From positions 1 through 59,602 of the forward strand of contig NZ_JAUVVF010000015.1 in NCBI RefSeq assembly GCF_030604785.1: a DNA stretch of 59,602 bases. The letters run 5' to 3'. The first letter of the stretch is position 1. Each line of letters begins with the position of its first letter. This document shows positions 1 to 10,387 of this stretch, in pieces. The notes beneath the pieces were generated by a model that saw only the letters and a list, made by a program, of their open reading frames with translations, searched no databases and was not told the DNA's origin. The translations under genes were made by a program, and so were the position numbers. The DNA comes from Paracoccus sp. (in: a-proteobacteria). Its GTDB lineage: Bacteria > Pseudomonadota > Alphaproteobacteria > Rhodobacterales > Rhodobacteraceae.

Positions 1-446
1 CGCGTGCGCTCCAGCGTGACGCCGTCGATCTCGACCGTCTCGCCGGTCAGCACGTCATGGCCCTGAAAGCGCAGACGCTCGCCCGTGTTCGATTCGGTCA
101 TGAAGTCGAAATCGTCGCGCCCGGTTTCCAGCAGGCGCGAAAAGCTGGCATGGCTTTCGGCCTGTTCGACCAGCCGGTCCATGATGCCGAAACGCGGGTT
201 CTGGCTTTCGATCCAGCGCGTCTCGGCGTCGATGGTGGACAGGTGGCGCAGCCCCTCGCGGTCGAAGATCGCGCTGCGCTGCCACCCTTCGGGATCGGCG
301 TCGCAGCGGTAATACTGGCTGACCGAACAGCCGCGATTCTGCACCGTCACCTCCAGCCGGCACCCGGCCGGAGGCGTGAAGCTGGCGCCAAGGCCGGGCA
401 GGGCGGTCAGCGCCCAGGCGCCGGCCGCCGCCAGAAGCGTCAGCAT
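1..446 (-). CDS. Exported protein of unknown function (3' end beyond window)
   Basis: The reading frame enters from the left edge, so the C-terminus is missing. I place the start at 446 (ATG after a weak GTCAGGG). The product then begins MLTLLAAAGAWALTALPGLG, a plausible signal peptide, followed by an extracytoplasmic segment with paired Cys residues (GCR, RGCSVSQYYRC). An in-frame ATG at 542 would add a basic, non-hydrophobic leader and is less likely. The gene lies downstream of gltD on the same strand with about 108 bp between them, so it may be co-transcribed. I recognise no family. gltB is often near gltD in relatives and could lie beyond the left edge, but that is not seen here. Confidence 0.7.
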   Translation of the reverse strand, partial: MLTLLAAAGAWALTALPGLGASFTPPAGCRLEVTVQNRGCSVSQYYRCDADPEGWQRSAIFDREGLRHLSTIDAETRWIESQNPRFGIMDRLVEQAESHASFSRLLETGRDDFDFMTESNTGERLRFQGHDVLTGETVEIDGVTLERT

Positions 447-554
447 CCCTGACGCAAGCCCGACAGGCGCATCCGGCCGCGCAACGGCCAGCGTGCGTTG
501 CCGGTGTACGTTCTGTGCACGATCCGTGACCCTGTTCTGCATGATCCGTGCGGC

Positions 555-2039
555 CTATTCCGCAGCCATGCGGGCCTCGCCCGTCAGGAAGCCCTCGATC
601 GAATCCGCCGCCTCGCGGCCGTCGCGGATCGCCCAGACGACCAGGCTCGCGCCGCGCACGATGTCGCCCACCGCAAAGACGCCGGGGATCGAGGTATGGT
701 GCGTCTGGAAATTCGCCTTGATCGTTCCCCAACGGGTGACTTCCAGACCGTCGACGCCCCACAGCTTGGGCAGGTCCTCGGGCTCGAAGCCAAGCGCCTT
801 GATGACCAGATCGGCGGGCTCGTCGTAATCGGCGCCGTCGATCAGTTCGGGCGACTGGCGGCCGGTCACGTCGGCCTGGCCCAGGCGCATCTTCTGGATG
901 CGCACCGATGCGATCTGCGGCAGGCCATCCACATCGCGCTCCTGCGCGGTCGCGGCCACGCCGGTGACATGGCCCGTAAAGGCGCCGGGCGCGGAAAGCC
1001 ACACGAATTCAACGCCTTCTTCCTCGGCGTTCTGCACTTCGCGCTGGCTGCCCGGCATGTTGGCCCGGTCGCGGCGGTAAAGGCATTTCACCGATTGCGC
1101 GCCCTGCCGGATCGCGGTGCGGACGCAATCCATCGCCGTGTCGCCGCCGCCGATCACGATGACGCGCTTGCCCTTGGCGTTCAGCTCGCCATCCTCGAAA
1201 TCGGGAACCTCGTCGCCCAGATCGATCTTGTTCGAGGCCGTCAGGTAATCGATGGCGCGCACGACCCCGCCGGCATTGGCGTTGTCGATATCCAGATCGC
1301 GGGTCTTGTAGACGCCCGTGGCGATCAGCACGGCATCGTGCTTGCCCCGGATCGCGTCGAAGCTGATATCCTCGCCCACATTGCAGTTCAGCACGAATTC
1401 GACGCCGCTGTCCTCAAGCAGCTTGTTGCGGCGCATGACCACGTCCTTTTCCAGCTTGAAGCCGGGAATGCCGTAGGTCAGCAGCCCGCCCGCGCGGTCG
1501 TAACGGTCATAGACCGTCACCTGAAAGCCCTTGCGCCGCAGGGCTTCGGCAGCGGCCAGACCCCCCGGTCCGGCACCGATGATCCCCACCGATTCCGCGC
1601 GTTCCTGCACCGGGGCCGAGGGCTGGACCCAGCCTTCCTCCCATGCCGTGTCGGTGATGTATTTCTCGATGGCGCCGATCGTGACGGTGCCGTGGCCCGA
1701 TTGCTCGATCACGCAGTTCCCCTCGCACAGGCGGTCCTGCGGGCAGATGCGGCCGCAGATCTCGGGGAAGGTGTTGGTGGACTGGCTGACCTCATAGGCC
1801 TCGCGCAGGCGGCCTTCGGCGGTCAGGCGCAGCCAGTCGGGGATGTTGTTGTGCAGCGGGCAATGCGACTGGCAATAGGGCACGCCGCACTGGCTGCAGC
1901 GGCCCGCCTGTTCGGCGGCCTTCTGGGCGGCGAATTCCTGGTAGATCTCGCGGAAGTCCTCGCTGCGTTCGGCAGCCGAGCGTTTCTCGGGCATCTCGCG
2001 CGGGGTCGAGACGAACTTGAGCATCTTCTGCGTGGCCAT
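555..2039 (-). CDS. gltD: Glutamate synthase [NADPH] small (beta) subunit
   Basis: This is the NADPH-oxidising partner of GltB in the GOGAT reaction, passing electrons from NADPH through FAD and Fe-S clusters to make glutamate from glutamine and 2-oxoglutarate. The product has 494 residues, the normal length. Cys ligands are at about 48, 51, 56 and 60 (CSQCGVPYCQSHC) and 95, 99, 105 and 109. The FAD fold VGIIGAGPGG starts near 151, and a second nucleotide motif, VIVIGGGDTAMD, lies near 300. The ATG at 2039 has GGAAGG ten bases upstream, so I prefer it to an in-frame start at 2087. No gltB is visible; a small exported-protein gene follows downstream. A perfect inverted repeat lies upstream at 2105-2119. 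Confidence 0.96.
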   Translation of the reverse strand: MATQKMLKFVSTPREMPEKRSAAERSEDFREIYQEFAAQKAAEQAGRCSQCGVPYCQSHCPLHNNIPDWLRLTAEGRLREAYEVSQSTNTFPEICGRICPQDRLCEGNCVIEQSGHGTVTIGAIEKYITDTAWEEGWVQPSAPVQERAESVGIIGAGPGGLAAAEALRRKGFQVTVYDRYDRAGGLLTYGIPGFKLEKDVVMRRNKLLEDSGVEFVLNCNVGEDISFDAIRGKHDAVLIATGVYKTRDLDIDNANAGGVVRAIDYLTASNKIDLGDEVPDFEDGELNAKGKRVIVIGGGDTAMDCVRTAIRQGAQSVKCLYRRDRANMPGSQREVQNAEEEGVEFVWLSAPGAFTGHVTGVAATAQERDVDGLPQIASVRIQKMRLGQADVTGRQSPELIDGADYDEPADLVIKALGFEPEDLPKLWGVDGLEVTRWGTIKANFQTHHTSIPGVFAVGDIVRGASLVVWAIRDGREAADSIEGFLTGEARMAAE

Positions 2040-2104
2040 GGCTGCGCAACCTTCCGTGAAAGACCGTGTGCAGCCCAGATAAACCAAGGCGATTTGAATG
2101 AAAA

Positions 2105-2119
2105 GTCAGCTATGCTGAC
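2105..2119. promoter_or_regulatory. Perfect 6-3-6 inverted repeat upstream of gltD
   Basis: GTCAGC-TAT-GCTGAC lies 66 to 80 bases upstream of the gltD ATG, in an AT-rich patch, where an operator could sit. The symmetry is visible in the sequence; the binding factor is unknown. Iron/IscR-type boxes are one idea, but I cannot match it to a consensus with certainty. Confidence 0.4.
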
Positions 2120-2137
2120 CTAAAAGCGACTTTTTCC

Positions 2138-2172
2138 CCGCAGCGCGACCCGGTAAGGATGCTGCGCTGCGG
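2138..2172 (-). terminator. GC-rich hairpin downstream of uppP
   Basis: Arms CCGCAGCGC and GCGCTGCGG (9 bp) enclose a 17-base loop, about 20 bases past the uppP stop. There is no clear T-run on the minus strand, so it could be a weak or Rho-assisted terminator, or part of the gltD upstream region. Confidence 0.3.
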
Positions 2173-2190
2173 TTTGAAGGTCAGTATAAT

Positions 2191-2994
2191 TTACCCAATT
2201 ACTGTAAGTGCAAGTAATGCAACGCTTCCGACTGCGATGCGCCACCAGGCAAACAGGGCGTAGCCATGGTGCGAGACATAGCCCAGCAACCAGCGCACCA
2301 CGATGATCGCCGCGGCGAAGGCGAAGATGAAGCCGATGATGATGTTGCCAAGAGCGTCGCCGTGCAGGATGTCCTGATTCTTGTAGAGATCGTAGACGAA
2401 GGCGCCCAGCATCGTGGGCATTGCCAGGAAGAACGAGAACTCGGCCGCGGAACGCTTGTCCGCGCCCAGAAGCAGCGCGCCGACGATCGTCGCGCCGGAA
2501 CGCGAGACGCCGGGGATCATGGCAAGGCACTGGATGAAGCCGATCTTCAGAGCCATGGGCAGCGGGAAATCCTCTGCCCGGCTATAGGCGGGCGTGACGC
2601 TGCGCCGGTCCACCCACAACAGGATGAAGCCGCCCAGGATCAGCATGACCGCGATCAGCATGGGCGTCTCGAAGAGCACCGTCTTGATGAAACCATGTGC
2701 GAAGACGCCGATCACGGCGGCCGGCAGGAAGGCGACAAGCACGGCGGCGACGAAGCGGCGCGCGCCCGGCTCGGTCGGGGCGTCTCGCAGGATCTGCACG
2801 ATCCGCGAGGCATAGACCCCCAGGATCGCCATGATGGCGCCAAGCTGGATGATCACCTCGAAGGCGCGCCCCGGTGAATCGAAGCCCAGGAAATGGCCGG
2901 CCAGCAGGATGTGGCCTGTGGAGGATACCGGGATGAATTCGGTCAGGCCCTCGAGAACCCCGAGGACCGCGGCAGCGATCGTGTTCGATTCCAT
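2191..2994 (-). CDS. uppP: Undecaprenyl-diphosphatase UppP/BacA
   Basis: This integral membrane phosphatase recycles undecaprenyl diphosphate to the monophosphate carrier used in peptidoglycan and glycan synthesis; overproduction confers bacitracin resistance in this family. It has 267 residues with many hydrophobic helices. The family signatures are present: [14 protein letters not shown] at about 15-28 and [10 protein letters not shown] at about 161-170, which carry the catalytic Glu/Ser/Arg residues. It starts 3 bases after the stop of the NDUFA9-like gene, with no strong ribosome site of its own, which suggests translational coupling. Confidence 0.97.
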   Translation of the reverse strand: MESNTIAAAVLGVLEGLTEFIPVSSTGHILLAGHFLGFDSPGRAFEVIIQLGAIMAILGVYASRIVQILRDAPTEPGARRFVAAVLVAFLPAAVIGVFAHGFIKTVLFETPMLIAVMLILGGFILLWVDRRSVTPAYSRAEDFPLPMALKIGFIQCLAMIPGVSRSGATIVGALLLGADKRSAAEFSFFLAMPTMLGAFVYDLYKNQDILHGDALGNIIIGFIFAFAAAIIVVRWLLGYVSHHGYALFAWWRIAVGSVALLALTVIG

Positions 2995-2997
2995 GGC

Positions 2998-3987
2998 TTA
3001 AGGCTGGCCGCGCAGGTTCTTGGCCGACTGGTTCGCCGCGTGATACTGGCCCGCCGGGCGGAAGGGCCAGAGATAGGTGTCGATCACCGCCTCGGCCGAG
3101 ACCGGCTGGATGCCCAGCTCGGCAAAGCCCGGATGTCCGCCGCTGACCACGTTGTCGCGCGTCAGCAGCAGAAGCTGGTCGCGGCTGAGGATGTTGTTCG
3201 TGAACAGCCCCCCGGTCAGCAGCTGCAGGATGTCCAGCATGGTCGCGCCGATGCGCGCGATCCCTTTCGGGACGGGCAGCAGCACCTTCTTGCGGCCCAC
3301 CGACTTCAGCACCTGTTCCGAGATCTGGCGCATGGTCAGCACGTCGGGGCCGCCCAGTTCATAGATGCCGGGCGCGGCCTCGCCCTTGGCGGCCTTGGCG
3401 GCGGCCAGGGCCACGTCCTCGACATAGACCGGCTGCATCCTTACCTGGCCCGCCATCAGGGGCATGAAGGGCCCGCGCCGCGTCATCGGGGCAAGGCGGT
3501 TGTAGAACTTGTCGTCGGGCCCGAAGATCACCGAGGGGCGCAGCACGACCGCGTCGGGACGCGCGGCCAGAACGGCGGCCTCGCCCCGCGATTTCGCGGC
3601 GACATAGCGGCTTTTCGATTCGGGATCGATGCCCAGGCCCGACAGATGCACGAGCCGCGCCACGCCCATCTCGGCCGAGAGGCGCGCGACGATCTCGGCG
3701 CCGGTCTCGAAGACGGTCGTGAAGTTGCTCTTGCCCTGCGGGTGCAGGATGTTGACGCAGTTCACCGCGGCATCGGCGCCGCTGAGCGCAGCGCGGACCG
3801 AGGCCTCGTCGCGGATGTTGCAGAGGACCGGGACCACCTGGCCCACGACGCCATAGGCGCGGGTGAACAGCGCCTCGTCGGGGCGGCGGACCGCAACGCG
3901 GACGCGCCAGCCGTCACGGGCCATCTGCTGGGCGACCTGTCGGCCGACAAAGCCCGATCCACCGAAGATCGTGACCAGTTTCGCCAT
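2998..3987 (-). CDS. Complex I NDUFA9-family protein (atypical SDR)
   Basis: This is an extended atypical short-chain dehydrogenase/NAD-dependent epimerase of the NDUFA9 type, an accessory subunit of NADH:quinone oxidoreductase in mitochondria and many alphaproteobacteria. It has 329 residues. The Rossmann motif GGSGFVGRQVAQ lies near residues 8-20, and an LGGPDVLTMRQI-like segment follows in the C-terminal half. The ATG at 3987 follows AAGGAG at good spacing; the open frame continues upstream but with no better start. It forms a two-gene operon with uppP. The role in complex I is inferred from the family name; no nuo genes are in the window. Confidence 0.9.
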   Translation of the reverse strand: MAKLVTIFGGSGFVGRQVAQQMARDGWRVRVAVRRPDEALFTRAYGVVGQVVPVLCNIRDEASVRAALSGADAAVNCVNILHPQGKSNFTTVFETGAEIVARLSAEMGVARLVHLSGLGIDPESKSRYVAAKSRGEAAVLAARPDAVVLRPSVIFGPDDKFYNRLAPMTRRGPFMPLMAGQVRMQPVYVEDVALAAAKAAKGEAAPGIYELGGPDVLTMRQISEQVLKSVGRKKVLLPVPKGIARIGATMLDILQLLTGGLFTNNILSRDQLLLLTRDNVVSGGHPGFAELGIQPVSAEAVIDTYLWPFRPAGQYHAANQSAKNLRGQP

Positions 3988-4147
3988 GGAGCCTGCTCCT
4001 TCAATCATGCCGCTGTCTGGGCGAGGCATAACGAAACCGCGCCGTTGCGGCAAGCCAGCCTGACGCCGCAGGCCGGTCTTCGCCGCAGCCCGGGCGGGCC
4101 GGACCGGGCTTGTCGAAAGAAGATTCAAAAAACTTTCACGACCCCCA

Positions 4148-4174
4148 TTGACGCTCCCCGAGACTGTCTTTAAT
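4148..4174 (+). promoter_or_regulatory. Probable promoter of tRNA-Leu
   Basis: A strong -35-like TTGACG (4148-4153) is followed after 15 bases by TTTAAT (4169-4174), about 18 bases before the mature tRNA. The spacing is shorter than the usual 17, but other -10 registers (TTAATC) fit nearby. Seen in sequence, not tested. Confidence 0.5.
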
Positions 4175-4192
4175 CAGCCGCTCACACCACCT

Positions 4193-4277
4193 GCCCAGGT
4201 GGCGGAATTGGTAGACGCGCACGGTTCAGGTCCGTGTGCCGCAAGGCGTGGAGGTTCGAGTCCTCTCCTGGGCACCA
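4193..4277 (+). tRNA. tRNA-Leu (anticodon CAG)
   Basis: An 85-base class II tRNA with CCA encoded. The acceptor arms GCCCAGG (4193-4199) and CCTGGGC (4267-4273) pair perfectly, followed by discriminator A and CCA. The anticodon stem CACGG/CCGTG encloses TTCAGGT, giving anticodon CAG at 4227-4229, which reads CUG, the main Leu codon in this GC-rich genome. The long variable arm (TGCCGCAAGGCG region) and the T-loop GGTTCGAGTCC are as expected for tRNA-Leu. It has its own promoter and terminator. Confidence 0.97.
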
Positions 4278-4278
4278 T

Positions 4279-4320
4279 AAAAACGCCGCAGCTTCATTGC
4301 TGCGGCGTTTTTGTTTTTTT
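4279..4320 (+). terminator. Intrinsic terminator after tRNA-Leu
   Basis: Arms AAAAACGCCGCAG and CTGCGGCGTTTTT form a perfect 13-bp stem with an 8-base loop, followed by GTTTTTTT. A textbook Rho-independent terminator. Confidence 0.95.
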
Positions 4321-4361
4321 CGTCTGAATTCGGTGGGTTGAGCATCGTGTCGGGCCGGGCA

Positions 4362-4427
4362 GGGGGGGCTGTCTGCCCCCCGTCGCGTTCCGCGACTCCC
4401 CCCGAGGATATTTCGCCCAAGGCAAAG
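4362..4427. repeat. Dispersed palindromic repeat, copy A
   Basis: Modules in order: a G-run/C-run hairpin (GGGGGG...CCCCCC, 4363-4381), the short palindrome GTCGCG-TTC-CGCGAC (4382-4396), then the conserved core CCCCCCGAGGATATTT (4398-4413) continuing to CCCAAGGCAAAG. The core recurs at 22636, 31744, 54682 and 59343. The copy lies between the tRNA-Leu terminator and the convergent katG gene. Confidence 0.85.
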
Positions 4428-4441
4428 GGCCGGGCATGCGA

Positions 4442-4467
4442 AAGGGCCGCCCGGTCGAGCGGCCCTT
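4442..4467 (-). terminator. Probable terminator of katG
   Basis: Arms AAGGGCCGC (4442-4450) and GCGGCCCTT (4459-4467) pair perfectly about 20 bases past the katG stop. On the minus strand the stem ends in TTTC, a short T-run. Confidence 0.75.
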
Positions 4468-4487
4468 GGCTGGTCGGTCGGGGGTGA

Positions 4488-6785
<2,298 letters not shown>

Positions 6786-6796
6786 TTATGGATCGC

Positions 6797-8071
6797 TCAG
6801 GCCGTCTGCCGGTCCAGTTCGGCACGGATCGAGGTCGCGATCATGCGCGGAGCCTCGTCATCCAGCCCGATCGGGTCGAGGCGCGGGCCGTCGAAGCCCG
6901 CCTCGTCCAGCGCGTCGGGCAGGTCCTCCAGCACATGTTCGGCGCGCAGGGCGAAGAAGGGCAGGCTGACCGCCCGGCTCAGGCCGCGCGCTGCGTCCGC
7001 GATGAAGGGCTCCTGCTCGACGAAGCCGGTGACGACGCGGGCGAAATGCGGCGCGATCCGTTCCGCCAGCGCGGTCGTGATCGTGTAGCTGGCCTGCGAG
7101 CGTTGCGAGCCATGCGCGGTCAGCAGCAGCGTCGTCTCGTTGGGGCGCCAGCCGCGTTCGGCGGCCGCCTGATGCGCGCGGGCGACGATCAGCGCGTCAA
7201 GGCCCGGATTGGCGCCGAAGGGGCGGGTGATATGGGCGCCCGGTGCGCCGGCCTCGGTCAGGCGGCGCGGCAGTTCGATCCCGGTGAACCACCCCTCGGC
7301 CATGAACATCGGATAGATGAGGCTGTTCGATGTGGCCGCCCGGGCCAGCGCGCCGGGCATGGCCAGGGTCGCGCCGCGCACCGTGACGCCGGGCAGATGG
7401 GCCGCGACGCGGGCGGCCAGATCCTCGATGGCCTGCTGCTGGGGGCCGGGATCGCCGGGCTGGCCATGCGAGACAATCACCGCCGCGTCGATCCGGGCCT
7501 GCGCCGTGTCATCGGCGAAATAGGGGGCGAAGGCGTCGGGAATGTCGAATTCCGCCAGCGCGCGGGCACGGGCCTCGGGCGACATCTTGCGGGCGGTCTT
7601 TTCGATGATCCGCGGCAGCTTGTGGTCGGGCTGGGTGGGGGCGAAATCGCCCAGATACCAGCGGATGAAGGTGAAGCAGATCACGTCCTCGAGCGCCTGC
7701 ACCTCGGGGTCGCGCTTGAGGCCCTGCTTCATCAGCAGCTTGCGCGCCTGAGCGATCTCGGCCTCGTCATAGCCTGCGTCCTGCATCAGCCCCGCGACCC
7801 GCTCGGCATGGCGGCGGCCCTGTTCCTGGCGCCATTGCAGATAGCCGGGGCGGCCTTCGGGATAGGCGCCGCGGGGCAGGGTCCAGCGTTCGATATGCTG
7901 GCCGCGGCAGGCGATCCGCAGCACGTCCGAAGCCTGCGGGAAAAGCCGCTCCTGCTCGGCCGTCATGCGCTGGCCGTAAAGCAGTTCGGCCGGGGTGCCG
8001 TCATCGAGATTCGGGTCCTGCGCGTTGGCGGCGTCGATGGCGGCGAGAACGGTTTCCAGCTTGGTCTTCAT
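6797..8071 (-). CDS. DUF4202-CbiX (sirohydrochlorin chelatase-like) fusion protein
   Basis: A 424-residue two-part protein. Residues 1 to about 190 match DUF4202 (helical, with motifs RIACRGQHIERW, HAERVAGLMQDAGY and LEDVICFTFI, whose His/Glu pattern looks like a degenerate metal-binding helical fold). Residues from about 200 on form a CbiX-type class II chelatase with two lobes, each opening with a His-Gly motif (VIVSHGQPG and LLLTAHGSQ); the family inserts cobalt, iron or nickel into tetrapyrroles. The start at 8071 has GGAG upstream; a start at 8122 would add an unsupported leader. It sits 57 bp downstream of the FAD oxidoreductase, possibly in one operon. No sulfite reductase or cobalamin genes are near, so the substrate is unknown. 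Confidence 0.88.
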   Translation of the reverse strand: MKTKLETVLAAIDAANAQDPNLDDGTPAELLYGQRMTAEQERLFPQASDVLRIACRGQHIERWTLPRGAYPEGRPGYLQWRQEQGRRHAERVAGLMQDAGYDEAEIAQARKLLMKQGLKRDPEVQALEDVICFTFIRWYLGDFAPTQPDHKLPRIIEKTARKMSPEARARALAEFDIPDAFAPYFADDTAQARIDAAVIVSHGQPGDPGPQQQAIEDLAARVAAHLPGVTVRGATLAMPGALARAATSNSLIYPMFMAEGWFTGIELPRRLTEAGAPGAHITRPFGANPGLDALIVARAHQAAAERGWRPNETTLLLTAHGSQRSQASYTITTALAERIAPHFARVVTGFVEQEPFIADAARGLSRAVSLPFFALRAEHVLEDLPDALDEAGFDGPRLDPIGLDDEAPRMIATSIRAELDRQTA

Positions 8072-8128
8072 GTGGCGCTCCGGGCTTTGGGTCAGTCTGG
8101 CAAGGGCCGCGATCCGTGGCAAGGCAAC

Positions 8129-9172
8129 TCAGGGCAGCGCGAACAGCGCGGGCAGGTCGGCGGCCCCGTCCAGCAGCGCGCGCGCGGCCAGATCCGCGAT
8201 CAGGGGCGCCATGCCGAAGCCGATCTTGAAGCCGCCATTGGCGATCAGATGGCCGGGCCGACCCGGCCACGGCGCCAGAACCGGCGCCCGGCTCTGCGCG
8301 CGCGGGCGCAGCCCGGCCCATGTGTCGATCACCGGCGCGTCGCCGAGGGCGGGACAGATCGCGCGGGCGCGCTCGACCAGCGCCAGCACCTGATCGTCGG
8401 GGCGGTCGTAGTCGTAGCTGTTCTCCGAGGTCGAGCCGATCGCGGTCGTGCCGTCCGCATGAGGCACGATATGCAGCCCGTCGGCAAAGACCTGCGGGCT
8501 GTCCGGCGCGGCGAATGCCAGCAGCGCCGACTGACCCTTGACCCCCTGTCCGACCTTGCGCCCCAGATCCACGTTCAGCCGCAAGAGCCCGGGCGTGCCG
8601 CAGGCCCACAGCGCCGGTCCGTCTATGCTGTCGGGATCGGCGCGGCGCCCTTCCTCGATCCGCGCGCCAAGCGCGTCCAGCGCCCCCGCCAGGGCCGCAC
8701 AGGCCGCGCGGGGCGACAGCCGCGCCGTAAGCGCATCATGCAGCCACAGGCCCGACGGGCTGTCGGGGACCAGCGCGCTTTCGGGACGGTCGGTCAGGGA
8801 CATGCCGCAATCCGCGGGCCAGCGCAGCCGTGCCGCCTCGATGCGGGCAGCCAGCCTGTCGGCCGCGGCCGCGTCGGGGACGGGTTGCAGGCGGCCCAGC
8901 CGGGCATAGCCCGGATCGCGGCCCGAAATCGCGGCGACATCCGCCCAGAAGGCCTGCGCCGCCAGCAGGCTGTCCAGTTGCAGGGCCTTCTTCTCGTTCC
9001 AGTTCTCGGGCGCATGGGGGGCCAGCGCGCCGACATGCCCGCCAGATGAGCCCGCACCAACGCACCGTTCCTCGATCACGGTAACGCGCGCGCCGCGCCG
9101 CGCCATCGCAAAGGCCGAGGCCAGCCCGAACACGCCCGCGCCGATCACGGTGACAGAGGGGGGACTTGTCAA
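8129..9172 (-). CDS. DAO-family FAD-dependent oxidoreductase, possible MnmC(o)-like half
   Basis: A 347-residue D-amino-acid-oxidase-fold flavoprotein. The N-terminus VTVIGAGVFGLASAFAMARR is the FAD dinucleotide motif, and a C-terminal segment, GHLIANGGFKIGFGMAP, closes the FAD site. It uses a TTG start at 9172, strongly supported by AAGGAG seven bases before it; no ATG is close. It diverges from mnmD with only 29 bp between starts. In E. coli the mnm5s2U methyltransferase and an oxidase of this fold are one protein, MnmC, so this may be the detached oxidase half. A ThiO- or DadA-like role is the alternative. Confidence 0.85.
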   Translation of the reverse strand: MTSPPSVTVIGAGVFGLASAFAMARRGARVTVIEERCVGAGSSGGHVGALAPHAPENWNEKKALQLDSLLAAQAFWADVAAISGRDPGYARLGRLQPVPDAAAADRLAARIEAARLRWPADCGMSLTDRPESALVPDSPSGLWLHDALTARLSPRAACAALAGALDALGARIEEGRRADPDSIDGPALWACGTPGLLRLNVDLGRKVGQGVKGQSALLAFAAPDSPQVFADGLHIVPHADGTTAIGSTSENSYDYDRPDDQVLALVERARAICPALGDAPVIDTWAGLRPRAQSRAPVLAPWPGRPGHLIANGGFKIGFGMAPLIADLAARALLDGAADLPALFALP

Positions 9173-9201
9173 GCCGACGCTCCTTCGCTTAGCAGCCTCT
9201 C

Positions 9202-9882
9202 ATGGTGCCGATACAGGATCAGCCGCAGGAAGACGAGCCGTCGCTGGAATGGCGCGAGGGCGGCGTGCCGGTCTCGACGCGCTTTGACGATCCCTATTTC
9301 AGCCTGGCCGGCGGTCTGGCCGAGACGCGGCATGTGTTTCTGGACGGCAATGACCTGCCGGCGCGGTTGCGTCCCGGCTTCCATGTCGCGGAACTGGGCT
9401 TCGGCACCGGGCTGAACTGCCTCGCCCTTGCCGCGCTGAGCCCGGTCCCGGTCCGCATGACCAGCTTCGAGGCCTATCCGATGAGCATCGCGCAGATGGA
9501 ACGCGCCCATGCCGCTTTCCCGGAACTGGCGCCCTTGGCTGACGCGCTGCGGCAGGGCTGGGGGCAGGCGCGGGTCGCGGTGGGTCCGGTCGATCTGACG
9601 CTGGTGATTGGCGATGCGCGCCAGACGCTGCCCGGCTGGCAGGACAGCGCGGATGCGTGGTTCCTCGACGGCTTCTCGCCCGCCCGCAATCCAGAGATGT
9701 GGTCCGACGAGGTGATGGAGCAGGTCGGGCGCCACACCGCGCCGGGCGGCAGCTTCGCGACCTATACGGCGGCGGGCCATGTCCGGCGCGCGCTGACGCT
9801 TGCCGGTTTCGAGGTCCAGCGCCGGCCCGGCTTTGGCCGCAAGCGGCACATGAGCATCGGCCGCCTGATCCGCCCAGCCTGA
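9202..9882 (+). CDS. mnmD: tRNA (5-methylaminomethyl-2-thiouridine) methyltransferase MnmD
   Basis: A 226-residue SAM-dependent methyltransferase equivalent to the N-terminal domain of MnmC. It methylates aminomethyl-uridine at the wobble base of certain tRNAs in the last step of mnm5(s2)U synthesis. Motifs: ELGFGTGLNCLAL near 66-78 (SAM site) and AWFLDGFSPARNPEMW near 150-165, both hallmarks of the family. The length shows a stand-alone methyltransferase without the oxidase domain. The ribosome site before 9202 is weak. The divergent FAD oxidoreductase next door is a candidate partner. Confidence 0.93.
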   Translation: MVPIQDQPQEDEPSLEWREGGVPVSTRFDDPYFSLAGGLAETRHVFLDGNDLPARLRPGFHVAELGFGTGLNCLALAALSPVPVRMTSFEAYPMSIAQMERAHAAFPELAPLADALRQGWGQARVAVGPVDLTLVIGDARQTLPGWQDSADAWFLDGFSPARNPEMWSDEVMEQVGRHTAPGGSFATYTAAGHVRRALTLAGFEVQRRPGFGRKRHMSIGRLIRPA

Positions 9883-10011
9883 GGCCGGCGCCTGATCGGG
9901 GCGCAGCCCCGGCGGCTGCGGCGCCCCTCGATGGGGCGGCGTGGCCGCGCCACCGCCCCCGGCAAGGTCCTGCGGCTTGATCGGACGCGCGTCCTCTGCT
10001 CTCATCGCGCC

Positions 10012-10317
10012 ATGTCCACGACCGATGACGAAGTTGACGAACGGGGCGATCCCCTCTGCCCGCTCTGTCTGCGTCCGATCCCGCCCCACGTGCCGCAGAG
10101 CCGCCATCACCTGATCCCCAAGCTGCGCGGCGGCAAGGGCGGTCCGACCGTGCTTCTGCACCACATCTGCCACAAGACCATCCACAAGACCCTGCGCGAG
10201 ACCGAACTTGCCCGCCATTACAACAGCGTCGAGGCGCTGCGTGCTCATCCGGAACTGGCGCGATTCTGGGCATGGGTGGCCAAACGCCCGCCCGGATTCT
10301 TGGGCCGCGCGCGCTGA
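10012..10317 (+). CDS. Small HNH endonuclease-domain protein
   Basis: A 101-residue protein with a compact HNH/zinc-finger region: CPLC at about 16-19, SRHHLIPK and HHICHKTIH, giving the Cys pair, the catalytic-type His and the metal His of the HNH fold. The C-terminal part (RPPGFLGRAR) is basic. The ATG at 10012 gives a normal acidic N-terminus; in-frame codons upstream lack a better start. The substrate is unknown. It is not in an intron, intein or restriction locus, so I see it as a chromosomal HNH protein of unclear role. Confidence 0.85.
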   Translation: MSTTDDEVDERGDPLCPLCLRPIPPHVPQSRHHLIPKLRGGKGGPTVLLHHICHKTIHKTLRETELARHYNSVEALRAHPELARFWAWVAKRPPGFLGRAR

Positions 10318-10387
10318 GGCATCTTGTCCTTTGGCCGAAAGGCGATTCGGGTGCATTCTGTGGTCTCAACCGGAAAAGGAGACGACC

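Noticed and set aside
498..2123. Very long open frames opposite gltD, and similar ones opposite katG, priA, hrpB and most other genes
   Set aside because: In GC-rich DNA the antisense frame in phase with codon position 3 stays open. Their products are His/Arg/Gly-rich without domains, and the opposite strand encodes recognised proteins.
10012..10317. HNH protein as a homing endonuclease or restriction enzyme
   Set aside because: It is not within an intron or intein and no methyltransferase or defence gene adjoins it.
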